From Bacteriovoracaceae bacterium (GTDB lineage: Bacteria > Bdellovibrionota > Bacteriovoracia > Bacteriovoracales > Bacteriovoracaceae), in NCBI GenBank assembly GCA_023151145.1, contig JAKLJM010000089.1, positions 1-18,009 on the forward strand: 18,009 bases of DNA, written 5' to 3'. The notes under the pieces were generated by a model that saw nothing but the letters and a program-made list of their open reading frames with translations, was not told the origin of the DNA and did no database searches. The translations under genes were made by a program, and so were the position numbers. Shown here one piece after another: positions 1 to 6,279 of this stretch. How positions within the stretch are numbered: the stretch's first letter is position 1; each line of letters begins with the position of its first letter.

Positions 1-124
1 GCTTGATTTGATTTTTATTAGATTTAGCTTGCACTAAAAAACCATAGCGGTTGAATAACTCAGTTCCGAGTGAAGTTTTTTCTGTGATTAGCGGTCTAAT
101 AATTACTGTACTTAAATTTGCCAT
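1..124 (-). CDS. rplW: 50S ribosomal protein L23, N-terminal part (cut by window edge)
   Basis: This is the first 41 codons of L23, a 23S rRNA-binding protein at the peptide exit tunnel that docks trigger factor and SRP. The visible residues read M-A-N-L-S-T-V-I-I-R-P-L-I-T-E-K-T and go on to NRYGFLVQAKSNKNQIK. This matches the L23 N-terminus, with its IIRPLITEK motif and the YxFxVxxxANKxxIK strand-helix signature. The ATG lies one base after the rplD stop codon, so the two genes are probably translationally coupled. Only a weak Shine-Dalgarno (GGTG) lies in the end of rplD. The remainder of the gene lies outside the window. The L3-L4-L23 order is the usual S10 operon order. Confidence 0.93.
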   Translation of the reverse strand, partial: MANLSTVIIRPLITEKTSLGTELFNRYGFLVQAKSNKNQIK

Positions 125-125
125 A

Positions 126-740
126 CTACACCAACTTGTTAGTCAATTTTTCAAAAGCAGATTTCTCAATTACGAGATTTTCAAACTTAATTGCTTCATA
201 AACAGAGAAAGAATCAACAGGTATGCCTTTTCCTCTTTGTAAGTTTTTAGCAGCTCTTAACGCTAATGAATCATCAGATGCAGTAACGATAAGTGCGTTT
301 GTTAAGTTTTTACCACTTAGAAGGTTAAATAGATCTTTTGTTTTTCCAGTTGCTGGCAACGAATCTACAACGATAAGTTTTCCAGACTGAAATTTGTCAG
401 CAAGAATTGAATGAATTGCTTTTAACATCACTTTCTTGTTAACTTTTTGCTCATAGCATCTTGGTTTTGGTCCAAATACTGTACCACCACCTGGCATTAA
501 AGGTGAACGAGTAGACCCTTGACGAGCATTACCAGTTCCTTTTTGCTTAAATGGCTTCTTACCACCACCAGATACTTCAGCTTTTGTTTTTGTACTTGCA
601 TTACCTTGTCTTCTTGAAGCAAGAGTTGCATTTACTACTTGGTGAACAACTGGAACGTGAATATCTTCAACGTTAAGACTAACGGCTGATTTTACTTTTC
701 CTGTTGCTTCGAATTTATTATTTAATAATGTTACTTCCAT
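126..740 (-). CDS. rplD: 50S ribosomal protein L4
   Basis: L4 is a 204-residue 23S rRNA-binding protein whose long internal loop lines the peptide exit tunnel near the macrolide site. In many gamma-proteobacteria it also represses its own operon. Visible hallmarks are the rRNA-binding stretch KKPFKQKGTGNARQGSTRSP at about residues 61-80 and the GGGTVFGPKPR loop that follows. Length is normal (E. coli L4 has 201). The start is supported by a strong GAGGTG Shine-Dalgarno seven to eight bases upstream. It sits 12 bases after rplC and 1 base before rplW in the S10 operon. Nothing in it looks broken. Confidence 0.97.
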   Translation of the reverse strand: MEVTLLNNKFEATGKVKSAVSLNVEDIHVPVVHQVVNATLASRRQGNASTKTKAEVSGGGKKPFKQKGTGNARQGSTRSPLMPGGGTVFGPKPRCYEQKVNKKVMLKAIHSILADKFQSGKLIVVDSLPATGKTKDLFNLLSGKNLTNALIVTASDDSLALRAAKNLQRGKGIPVDSFSVYEAIKFENLVIEKSAFEKLTNKLV

Positions 741-752
741 GGGTCACCTCAA

Positions 753-1406
753 TTAGTTTTTCTTGAGTGCTTTTGTAATTCTTACAAAGCCCTCTTTACC
801 ACCAGGAACAGATCCCTTGATTAACAAGTAACCTTTCTCTGTGTTTACTTCTACGATTTTTAAGTTTTGAACCGTTTGAGTATCAACACCCATGTGACCT
901 GGCATTTTTTTGTTTTTAAAGATACGTCCTGGAGTTGCTCTGTTACCCATTGAACCTGGACGTCTGTGAAAGTGTGAACCATGTGAACCTGGACCACCAC
1001 GGAAGTTATAACGCTTCATAACCCCTTGGAAACCCTTACCTTTAGAAATACCAGTAACGTCGATAAATACGTTAGCTTCAAAACCTTCTAAAGATACTTC
1101 TTGGCCAAGAACTGCATCACTAACTTCTGTTGCTTTGACTTCAGAAAAGTGTGTAACGTTTAATTTTGTTCCAGCTTTTGCTAAATGACCCTTCATTGGC
1201 TTAACCAATAAAGACTCACGTTTCTCGCCGTAACCTAATTGATAAGCAGTGTAGCCATCTTTAGCCACTGTCTTAACTTGAGTTACAATGTTAGGGATTA
1301 ATTTGATAACTGTAACTGGAATGTGATTTCCGTTTTCATCGAAAATACGAGTCATACCAGCCTTGACGCCGTAAAATGCGTCAAGCTTTACTTTTGCTTC
1401 TGACAT
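753..1406 (-). CDS. rplC: 50S ribosomal protein L3
   Basis: L3 (217 residues) is an early assembly protein of the large subunit whose extended loop reaches the peptidyl-transferase centre. The loop is clear: KGFQGVMKRYNFRGGPGSHG followed by HRRPGSMGNRATPGR and FKNKKMPGHMG. At the position of E. coli Gln150, which PrmB methylates, the residue here appears to be Asn (GSMGN), so that modification is probably absent; this is by eye, not by alignment. The start has an excellent GGAGG Shine-Dalgarno five bases upstream. A small hairpin lies just 5' of that site. Second gene of the S10 operon. Confidence 0.97.
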   Translation of the reverse strand: MSEAKVKLDAFYGVKAGMTRIFDENGNHIPVTVIKLIPNIVTQVKTVAKDGYTAYQLGYGEKRESLLVKPMKGHLAKAGTKLNVTHFSEVKATEVSDAVLGQEVSLEGFEANVFIDVTGISKGKGFQGVMKRYNFRGGPGSHGSHFHRRPGSMGNRATPGRIFKNKKMPGHMGVDTQTVQNLKIVEVNTEKGYLLIKGSVPGGKEGFVRITKALKKN

Positions 1407-1418
1407 TTTTCCTCCACA

Positions 1419-1441
1419 GCATCACCCTGTCACAGGGATGC
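1419..1441 (-). promoter_or_regulatory. Small hairpin just upstream of the rplC ribosome binding site
   Basis: On the coding strand, GCATCCCTG is followed by the loop TGA and then CAGGGTGATGC. This gives a nine-pair stem with one bulged T. It stands about three bases before the GGAGG of rplC and 38 bases after the rpsJ stop. There is no T-tract, so it is not a terminator. A role in setting rplC translation or in mRNA processing is possible but inferred only from position. Confidence 0.45.
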
Positions 1442-1479
1442 ATACATGGTCATTAATATTAAAAAGGACCTAAAAATTA

Positions 1480-1788
1480 CTAGTATTTAATTTCTACGTC
1501 AACACCAGACGAAAGATCTAACTTCATAAGTTGATCGATTGTTTGTTGTGTTGGTTCGATAATATCGATTAATCTTTTGTGAGTTCTCATTTCGAATTGC
1601 TCACGTGATTTTTTATCGATGTGTGGTGATCTTAATACAGTAAACTTGTTGATTTCAGTAGGAAGAGGAATTGGACCAGCCACTCTAGCTCCAGTTTCCT
1701 TTGCCGTTTGAACAATTTCGTTCACAGAGTTGTCTAACAACTTGTAATCATATGCACGTAACTTGATTCTTAATCTAGTTGCTTTCAT
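1480..1788 (-). CDS. rpsJ: 30S ribosomal protein S10 / transcription antitermination partner NusE
   Basis: S10 (102 residues) is a head protein of the small subunit. As NusE it also joins NusB and NusG in antitermination complexes. The whole chain matches the family: KATRLRIKLRAYDYKLLDNS at the N-terminus, then GARVAGPIPLPTEINKFTVLRSPHIDKKSREQFEMRTHKRLIDI and a C-terminal GVDVEIKY. Length is normal (E. coli 103). Shine-Dalgarno-like GGGA and GAG lie upstream of the ATG. It is the first gene of the S10 operon here, with a candidate promoter of its own about 33 bases upstream. There is no room for the roughly 170-base S10 leader used for L4-mediated control in E. coli. Confidence 0.97.
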   Translation of the reverse strand: MKATRLRIKLRAYDYKLLDNSVNEIVQTAKETGARVAGPIPLPTEINKFTVLRSPHIDKKSREQFEMRTHKRLIDIIEPTQQTIDQLMKLDLSSGVDVEIKY

Positions 1789-1820
1789 AATTTCTCATTT
1801 CCCTTAGATAAATTTTTGAC

Positions 1821-1849
1821 GTTTTATGATTTATGCGGCCCTTTGTCAA
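1821..1849 (-). promoter_or_regulatory. Candidate promoter of the S10 operon
   Basis: On the minus strand a perfect -35 box TTGACA (1849-1844) is separated by 17 bases from TAAAAC (1826-1821), which matches the -10 consensus TATAAT at four of six positions. A start near 1814 would leave an untranslated leader of only about 25 bases before the rpsJ ATG. The -35 box is the loop region of the GC-rich hairpin at 1833-1859. The call rests on consensus and position alone. Confidence 0.5.
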
Positions 1850-1870
1850 GGGGCCGCATTTTTTATTTTT
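1833..1870 (+). terminator. GC-rich hairpin with T-tract, oriented against the genes
   Basis: ATGCGGCCC and GGGCCGCAT (1833-1841 and 1851-1859) form a perfect nine-base inverted repeat with a nine-base loop. On the plus strand it is followed at once by a T-rich run (1859-1870), giving the shape of an intrinsic terminator. All genes here run the other way. On the minus strand the stem is preceded by A's and has no U-tract after it, so it should not terminate tuf transcripts by the intrinsic route. It might stop antisense transcription entering tuf, or protect the tuf mRNA 3' end. Confidence 0.6.
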
Positions 1871-1875
1871 AATAA

Positions 1876-3066
1876 TTAGTCAAGAATATCAGCAACTGTA
1901 CCAGCACCGATTGTTCTACCACCCTCACGGATCGCAAAACGAAGACCTTTTTCCATCGCAATCTTAGAAATTAATTCTACGTTGAACGATGTGTTATCTC
2001 CTGGCATGATCATCTCTACACCTGGCTTTAACTCAATTGATCCTGTTACGTCTGTTGTTCTGAAATAGAACTGTGGACGGTAACCTTTAAAGATTGGAGT
2101 GTGACGTCCACCTTCTTCTTTTGTTAGTACGTATACTTCCGCTACGAACTTAGCGTGAGGCTTTACTGAACCTGGCTTAATTAAACATTGTCCACGCTCA
2201 ATATCTTCTCTCTTCGTTCCACGAAGTAATAATCCTACGTTATCTCCCGCTTGACCTTGGTCTAAAAGCTTACGGAACATCTCTACACCTGTTACCGTTG
2301 TCTTTTGTGGATCACGGATACCGATGATTTCGATCTCTTCGTTTACTTTTACAATACCACGCTCAACACGACCTGTTACTACCGTTCCACGTCCTGAGAT
2401 CGAGAAAACGTCTTCTACTGGCATTAAGAAATCTTTCTCAACGTCACGTTTTGGTGTTGGGATGTATGAATCTACTGCTGCCATTAATTCAACGATTTTT
2501 TGCTCGCCGATTTCTGGGTTTCTTCCTTCTACTGCTGCTAAAGCTGATCCCGCGATAAATGGGATATCAGATCCAGGGAAGTTATATGAAGACAATAGAT
2601 CTCTTAGTTCCATTTCTACTAGTTCTAAAAGTTCTGCATCGTCTACCATGTCTACTTTATTTAAAAATACTACTAGCGCTGGTACCCCTACCTGACGTGC
2701 AAGTAGAATGTGCTCTCTAGTTTGTGGCATTGGTCCGTCTGCTGCTGAACAAACAAGGATACCACCATCCATCTGAGCTGCACCTGTAATCATGTTCTTT
2801 ACGTAGTCAGCGTGTCCTGGACAGTCTACGTGAGCGTAGTGTCTGTTTGCTGTTTCGTATTCAACGTGTGCTGTGTTGATTGTGATCCCACGCGCTTTTT
2901 CTTCTGGCGCTGAATCGATATCTGCATATGACTTCGCTGCTCCACCGTGGATCTTCGCCATTGTCATTGTAATTGCTGCTGTTAATGTCGTCTTACCGTG
3001 GTCAACGTGACCAATTGTTCCGATGTTTACGTGTGGTTTACTACGATCAAATTTTTCCTTAGCCAT
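1876..3066 (-). CDS. tuf: Elongation factor Tu
   Basis: EF-Tu is the GTPase that brings aminoacyl-tRNA to the ribosomal A site. The GTPase motifs are intact: GHVDHGKTT (P-loop), RGITI (switch I), DCPGHADY (switch II) and NKVDMVDD. Domains 2 and 3 are complete, ending GAGTVADILD. I chose the ATG that begins MAKEKFDRSKPHVNIGTIGH, the standard family N-terminus, giving 396 residues. A longer in-frame GTG start at 3087 would add seven residues (MIWLRKN) that no EF-Tu is known to need, and that GTG overlaps the upstream Shine-Dalgarno. The start region carries a 16-base tandem duplication, described separately. Last gene of the str operon, just downstream of fusA. Confidence 0.97.
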   Translation of the reverse strand: MAKEKFDRSKPHVNIGTIGHVDHGKTTLTAAITMTMAKIHGGAAKSYADIDSAPEEKARGITINTAHVEYETANRHYAHVDCPGHADYVKNMITGAAQMDGGILVCSAADGPMPQTREHILLARQVGVPALVVFLNKVDMVDDAELLELVEMELRDLLSSYNFPGSDIPFIAGSALAAVEGRNPEIGEQKIVELMAAVDSYIPTPKRDVEKDFLMPVEDVFSISGRGTVVTGRVERGIVKVNEEIEIIGIRDPQKTTVTGVEMFRKLLDQGQAGDNVGLLLRGTKREDIERGQCLIKPGSVKPHAKFVAEVYVLTKEEGGRHTPIFKGYRPQFYFRTTDVTGSIELKPGVEMIMPGDNTSFNVELISKIAMEKGLRFAIREGGRTIGAGTVADILD

Positions 3067-3084
3067 ATTTTTCCTTAGCCATAT
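3051..3084 (-). repeat. 16-base tandem duplication across the tuf start codon
   Basis: The unit ATATGGCTAAGGAAAA, containing the start codon and the AAGGA that follows, occurs twice back to back (perfect period of 16 over 34 bases). The upstream copy sits behind the good AGGAG Shine-Dalgarno at about 3089-3093. The downstream copy starts the real EF-Tu frame. Because 16 is not a multiple of three, the two ATGs are in different frames. As a side effect, the AAGGA of the first copy becomes a usable Shine-Dalgarno five bases before the second ATG. Confidence 0.93.
3059..3082 (-). other. Seven-codon decoy reading frame overlapping the tuf start
   Basis: The ATG of the first repeat copy reads M-A-K-E-K-Y-G and then TAA. 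It has the best-placed Shine-Dalgarno in the region (AGGAG, six bases upstream). Its stop codon lies within the first three codons of the true tuf frame, so the two frames overlap by eight bases. A terminating ribosome could back up or restart on the tuf ATG. Whether it is translated is inference. Confidence 0.4.
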
Positions 3085-3118
3085 CACTCTCCTATAAACT
3101 TGTTTTAGAAACTATTAA

Positions 3119-5203
3119 TTAAATATAGATACCTTTTTTCTCTAACGTTGATTTAGCTAAATCCATTCCCATTTCAGAATAGGTTTTAAACTTCATGGTA
3201 AAGCTTGCTCGCCCTTGTGACTTAGAACGAATATCTGTGCTGTAACCAAAAAGCTCTGCTAAGGGAACTTCTGCATTTATTAAATCTTTATTCTGCTTGA
3301 TACCCATATTAAAAACTTTTCCGCGTTTTGCATTGATATCTGAAATAATGTCCCCTGTATAATCTTGTGGTGTCACGATTTCTAAATCCATAACTGGTTC
3401 ATAAAGTCGTAACCCTGCTTTTGTCGTTGCTTCTCTAAAAGCATTAGCAGCTGCAATAGCATATGCTACTTCGCTCGATTCTGCTTCATTAAATTCAGCA
3501 CCAACAATAATTGCCTTGATATTTACAAAAGGGTAGCCGGCCATCGCCCCACCAGGAGCAGAGTCTATAATTGACTTTTTCATGGCATCAATAAAGTTCT
3601 GTGGAATTTGTTTAGCGGTAACTTTTGATTCAACTACAACACCGGTAATACAATCAGTTGGCTCTATTTCAAGAGTTACTTGACCAAATTGAACTTTACC
3701 GCCGAGTTCCTTGTTGAAGGTAAACTCAGAACGTGCCGTTCCTGCAATACTTTCACGGTAAGATACTTGAGGTTTACCAACATTGATACCCACATTAAAT
3801 TCTCTTCTTAAGCGATCTACTATAATTTCTAAATGTAGCTCACCCATTCCAAAAATCAGTAACTGACCAGTTTCAGTATTGTGCTTATAAGTAAAAGTTG
3901 GATCTTCGATTTTTAATTGATCTAATGTTTGAAATAATTTTTTTTCATCTGCAGTACTCTTTGGCTCTATCGCCACAGAAATAACGGTTTCAGGAAAATC
4001 CATCAGATCGAAAATAATAGGCTTATTTTCAGTGCAAAGAGTTTCACCTGTCGTCGTTTCTTTTAGTCCTGCAATGGCGACAATATCACCTGCTGATGCA
4101 ATTTGAATTTCAGTTCGCTTGTCCGCATGCATCTGTAGTATTTTATTTACGCGTTCACGTTTTTTCTTAAGCGGATTGTAAACCTGAGCACCTGATTCTA
4201 GTTTACCTGAGTAAATTCTTACAAAAGTAATACTTCCAACAAATGGATCAGTGGCAATTTTAAAAGCAATACCTGAAAACATATCGTCTTCTGAAGGCTT
4301 TCTTGTTTCTGTTTTTTCTGGATCTTTAAGGCTATGGCCAGTGATTTCACCTCTATCAATTGGTGATGGAAGATACGCCACAACTGCATCCAGTAGAGGC
4401 TGAATACCTTTATTTTTAAAAGCAGCTCCACAAAGTACAGGAATAAAGTTGTGCTTTATAACTGCTTCACGAATTGCAATTTTTATTTCTTCTTTTGTTA
4501 TTTCTTCACCGCCAAGAAATTTCTCAGCAAGTGTATCATTATAATCTGACAAATGTTCAATAAGCTCATCTCTATATAGACTTGCTTCATCTTGTAGATC
4601 ACTTGGAATGTCTCGTAATTCAACTTTTGATCCCATTGAATCAGCTGGAAAATAAAGAGCTTTCATTTCAATCAAATCAAGCACACCTTCAAAATTTTCC
4701 GATGCACCAATTGGTCGTTGAATAGCTGCTGCTTTTTTTGCTAATTTTTCACGGATTTCAGTAACACAATTGTCAAAATCTGCACCCATGCGGTCCATCT
4801 TGTTGACAAAGGCTAATCGTGGAACGTTATATTTATCGGCTTGAGACCAAACTGTTTCAGATTGAGGCTCAACGCCAGATACAGCATCAAAGGCACCAAC
4901 GGCTCCATCTAAGACTCGAAGAGATCTTTCCACTTCTATCGTAAAGTCTACGTGTCCTGGAGTATCGATGATGTTGATTATGTGATTTAACCAGGCGCAA
5001 GTCGTCGCTGCAGAGGTAATTGTAATTCCTCTTTCCTGCTCTTGAATCATCCAGTCCATGGTGGCTGTACCATCATGGACTTCACCTATTTTATGGCTTT
5101 TACCAGTATAATAGAGGATGCGTTCTGTAGTGGTCGTTTTACCGGCATCAATGTGAGCCATGATGCCGATATTACGAATTTTTTCGATATTTTTTGAACT
5201 CAT
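3119..5203 (-). CDS. fusA: Elongation factor G
   Basis: EF-G (694 residues) is the GTPase that drives tRNA-mRNA translocation and, with RRF, ribosome recycling. All GTPase motifs are present: AHIDAGKTTTTERIL at about residues 16-30, the switch I core QERGITITSAATT, DTPGHVDF with the catalytic His, and NKMDRMGADF. Domains III-V follow, including the EF-G signature GMGELHLEIIVDRL, the domain IV loop near GGAMAGYPFVNIK, and a C-terminal domain with LFGYSTDIRSKSQGRASFTM. Some C-terminal wording differs from the commonest EF-G I type, so it could be the spdEFG1 form known from spirochaetes, planctomycetes and delta-proteobacteria; I cannot decide without a tree. The start is fixed by an in-frame TAG 15 bases upstream. 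It has no Shine-Dalgarno. Confidence 0.96.
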   Translation of the reverse strand: MSSKNIEKIRNIGIMAHIDAGKTTTTERILYYTGKSHKIGEVHDGTATMDWMIQEQERGITITSAATTCAWLNHIINIIDTPGHVDFTIEVERSLRVLDGAVGAFDAVSGVEPQSETVWSQADKYNVPRLAFVNKMDRMGADFDNCVTEIREKLAKKAAAIQRPIGASENFEGVLDLIEMKALYFPADSMGSKVELRDIPSDLQDEASLYRDELIEHLSDYNDTLAEKFLGGEEITKEEIKIAIREAVIKHNFIPVLCGAAFKNKGIQPLLDAVVAYLPSPIDRGEITGHSLKDPEKTETRKPSEDDMFSGIAFKIATDPFVGSITFVRIYSGKLESGAQVYNPLKKKRERVNKILQMHADKRTEIQIASAGDIVAIAGLKETTTGETLCTENKPIIFDLMDFPETVISVAIEPKSTADEKKLFQTLDQLKIEDPTFTYKHNTETGQLLIFGMGELHLEIIVDRLRREFNVGINVGKPQVSYRESIAGTARSEFTFNKELGGKVQFGQVTLEIEPTDCITGVVVESKVTAKQIPQNFIDAMKKSIIDSAPGGAMAGYPFVNIKAIIVGAEFNEAESSEVAYAIAAANAFREATTKAGLRLYEPVMDLEIVTPQDYTGDIISDINAKRGKVFNMGIKQNKDLINAEVPLAELFGYSTDIRSKSQGRASFTMKFKTYSEMGMDLAKSTLEKKGIYI

Positions 5204-5226
5204 AAGGAGGCAATTCTAAAAAGAGA
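5204..5226 (-). promoter_or_regulatory. fusA start region lacking a Shine-Dalgarno, with anti-Shine-Dalgarno sequence
   Basis: The 23 bases between the rpsG stop and the fusA ATG read TCTCTTTTTAG, then AATTG, then CCTCCTT. No purine-rich ribosome binding site exists. Instead CCTCCTT, identical to the 3' end of 16S rRNA, abuts the ATG. The pyrimidine-rich stretch could bind ribosomal protein S1. Coupling to rpsG translation, as known in the E. coli str operon, is the likeliest way fusA is translated. Confidence 0.6.
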
Positions 5227-5697
5227 CTACCACTTTAAGTGAGCAAAAGCTTTGTTAGCTTCAGCCATCTTATAAACGTCTTCTCTCTTCTTAACTGATC
5301 CACCACGGTTTTGAGAAGCATCGATGATTTCGTCAGCTAGACGATCTACCATCGTTTTACCACTTCTTGAAGATGAGTATTCTTTTAACCATCTTAAAGC
5401 TAGTGATTGTCTTCTGTTTGGACGAACTTCAACCGGAATTTGGTAAGTTGCTCCACCAATTCTTCTCGATTTTACTTCTACCGCTGGTTTAATATTTGAA
5501 AGTGCTTTCTTGAATACTTTTAAAGGTTCTTCGCCGGTTTTTTGTTGAATTAAATCCATTGCGCCGTAAAAAATTTTTTCCGCTACAGCTTTCTTACCAC
5601 CAATCATGATTGTGTTTACAAATTTTGTAACCACTACATCTTGATAACGTGGATCAGGTAATACTTCACGGACTTCTGCTCTGTGTTTTCTTGACAT
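5227..5697 (-). CDS. rpsG: 30S ribosomal protein S7
   Basis: S7 (156 residues) nucleates assembly of the 30S head and contacts E-site tRNA. In E. coli it represses the str operon by binding its own mRNA. The family sequence is complete: MSRKHRAEVREVLPDPRY, then KFVNTIMIGGKKAVAEKI, the hairpin GGATYQIPVEVRPNRRQSLA, KTMVDRLADEIIDA, and the C-terminal Trp common in this family. Length matches the usual 156. The ribosome binding site is a weak GAGAGAG about six bases upstream. It is separated from rpsL by 101 bases that contain inverted repeats and from fusA by 23 bases. Confidence 0.97.
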   Translation of the reverse strand: MSRKHRAEVREVLPDPRYQDVVVTKFVNTIMIGGKKAVAEKIFYGAMDLIQQKTGEEPLKVFKKALSNIKPAVEVKSRRIGGATYQIPVEVRPNRRQSLALRWLKEYSSSRSGKTMVDRLADEIIDASQNRGGSVKKREDVYKMAEANKAFAHLKW

Positions 5698-5714
5698 ATA
5701 TTCTCTCTCTTCAC

Positions 5715-5783
5715 TTGGCTATCAGTCGCCAAATTACTCTTTGTTAAAGCTAAACTACATGAGTCGACAGCACCCTAACAAAG
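5715..5783 (-). promoter_or_regulatory. Candidate S7 autoregulatory site in the rpsL-rpsG gap
   Basis: The gap holds two inverted repeats: TTGGC...GCCAA (5715-5719 / 5728-5732, eight-base loop) nearest rpsG, and CTTTGTTA...TAACAAAG (5739-5746 / 5776-5783, 29-base interior). In E. coli, S7 binds a structured RNA of about this length in the same intercistronic gap to repress rpsG and fusA. The position and pairing are seen; S7 binding is inferred. There is no U-tract, so neither repeat looks like a terminator. Confidence 0.45.
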
Positions 5784-5798
5784 TGGTTATTAATTTAA

Positions 5799-6182
5799 TT
5801 ACTTCTTAGCTGCCTTAGGTCTCTTCGCGCCGTATTTAGAACGGGCTTGTCTTCTCTTATCAACACCTGTTGCATCGAGAGCTCCACGTACAGTATGGTA
5901 ACGAACCCCTGGTAGATCCTTTACTCTTCCTCCGCGGATTAATACGATCGAGTGCTCTTGAAGGTTATGACCTTCTCCACCGATGTATGAAGATACTTCG
6001 TATCCAGATGTTAATTTAACACGGCATACTTTTCTCATAGCTGAGTTTGGTTTTTTTGGTGTAGTTGTATAAACTCTAGTACAAACTCCACGTCTTTGAG
6101 GACATGATTTTAGGGCTGGTGATTTAGTTTTACTCACCTTGTCCTCGCGGCCCTTTCTGATTAACTGGTTAATAGTAGGCAT
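5799..6182 (-). CDS. rpsL: 30S ribosomal protein S12
   Basis: S12 (127 residues) lines the decoding centre of the small subunit and affects accuracy. The streptomycin-relevant loops are wild type: TTTPKKPNSAMRKVCRV with both lysines (43 and 44), and GGRVKDLPGVRYHTVRGALD with the Lys and Pro intact. Asp in KDLPG is the residue that RimO methylthiolates in E. coli. No resistance mutation is evident. The start is well supported, with AAGGAG about nine bases before the ATG and the standard N-terminus MPTINQLIRKGR. First gene of the str operon, 97 bases after rpoC and just after a strong terminator. I see no convincing promoter in the 39 bases between that terminator and the ATG. Confidence 0.97.
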   Translation of the reverse strand: MPTINQLIRKGREDKVSKTKSPALKSCPQRRGVCTRVYTTTPKKPNSAMRKVCRVKLTSGYEVSSYIGGEGHNLQEHSIVLIRGGRVKDLPGVRYHTVRGALDATGVDKRRQARSKYGAKRPKAAKK

Positions 6183-6221
6183 TTCTACGGCTCCTTCAAC
6201 AATTCAACATTTTACTACGCG

Positions 6222-6262
6222 AAAAACACTAGCTAGCACTGATAACATATCAGGCTAGCTAG
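6222..6262 (-). terminator. Intrinsic terminator after rpoC
   Basis: On the coding strand CTAGCTAGCCTGATA, loop TGT, then TATCAGTGCTAGCTAG form a 15-pair stem with one bulged T (6229-6262), followed after TG by TTTTT (6226-6222). This is a strong Rho-independent terminator 18 bases after the rpoC stop codon. It separates the rpoBC transcription unit from the str operon. The reverse orientation has no adjacent T-run. Confidence 0.88.
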
Positions 6263-6279
6263 CACAAGTATCTTTTATT

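Noticed and set aside
3064..3087. GTG at 3087 as the tuf start
   Set aside because: It would add MIWLRKN before the standard MAKEKF N-terminus, and the GTG overlaps the Shine-Dalgarno. The extension is a by-product of the 16-base duplication.
6229..6262. CTAGCTAG repeats as transposon ends or an attachment site
   Set aside because: They form one hairpin followed by a T-tract right after rpoC, which a terminator explains fully. No transposase or target duplication is nearby.
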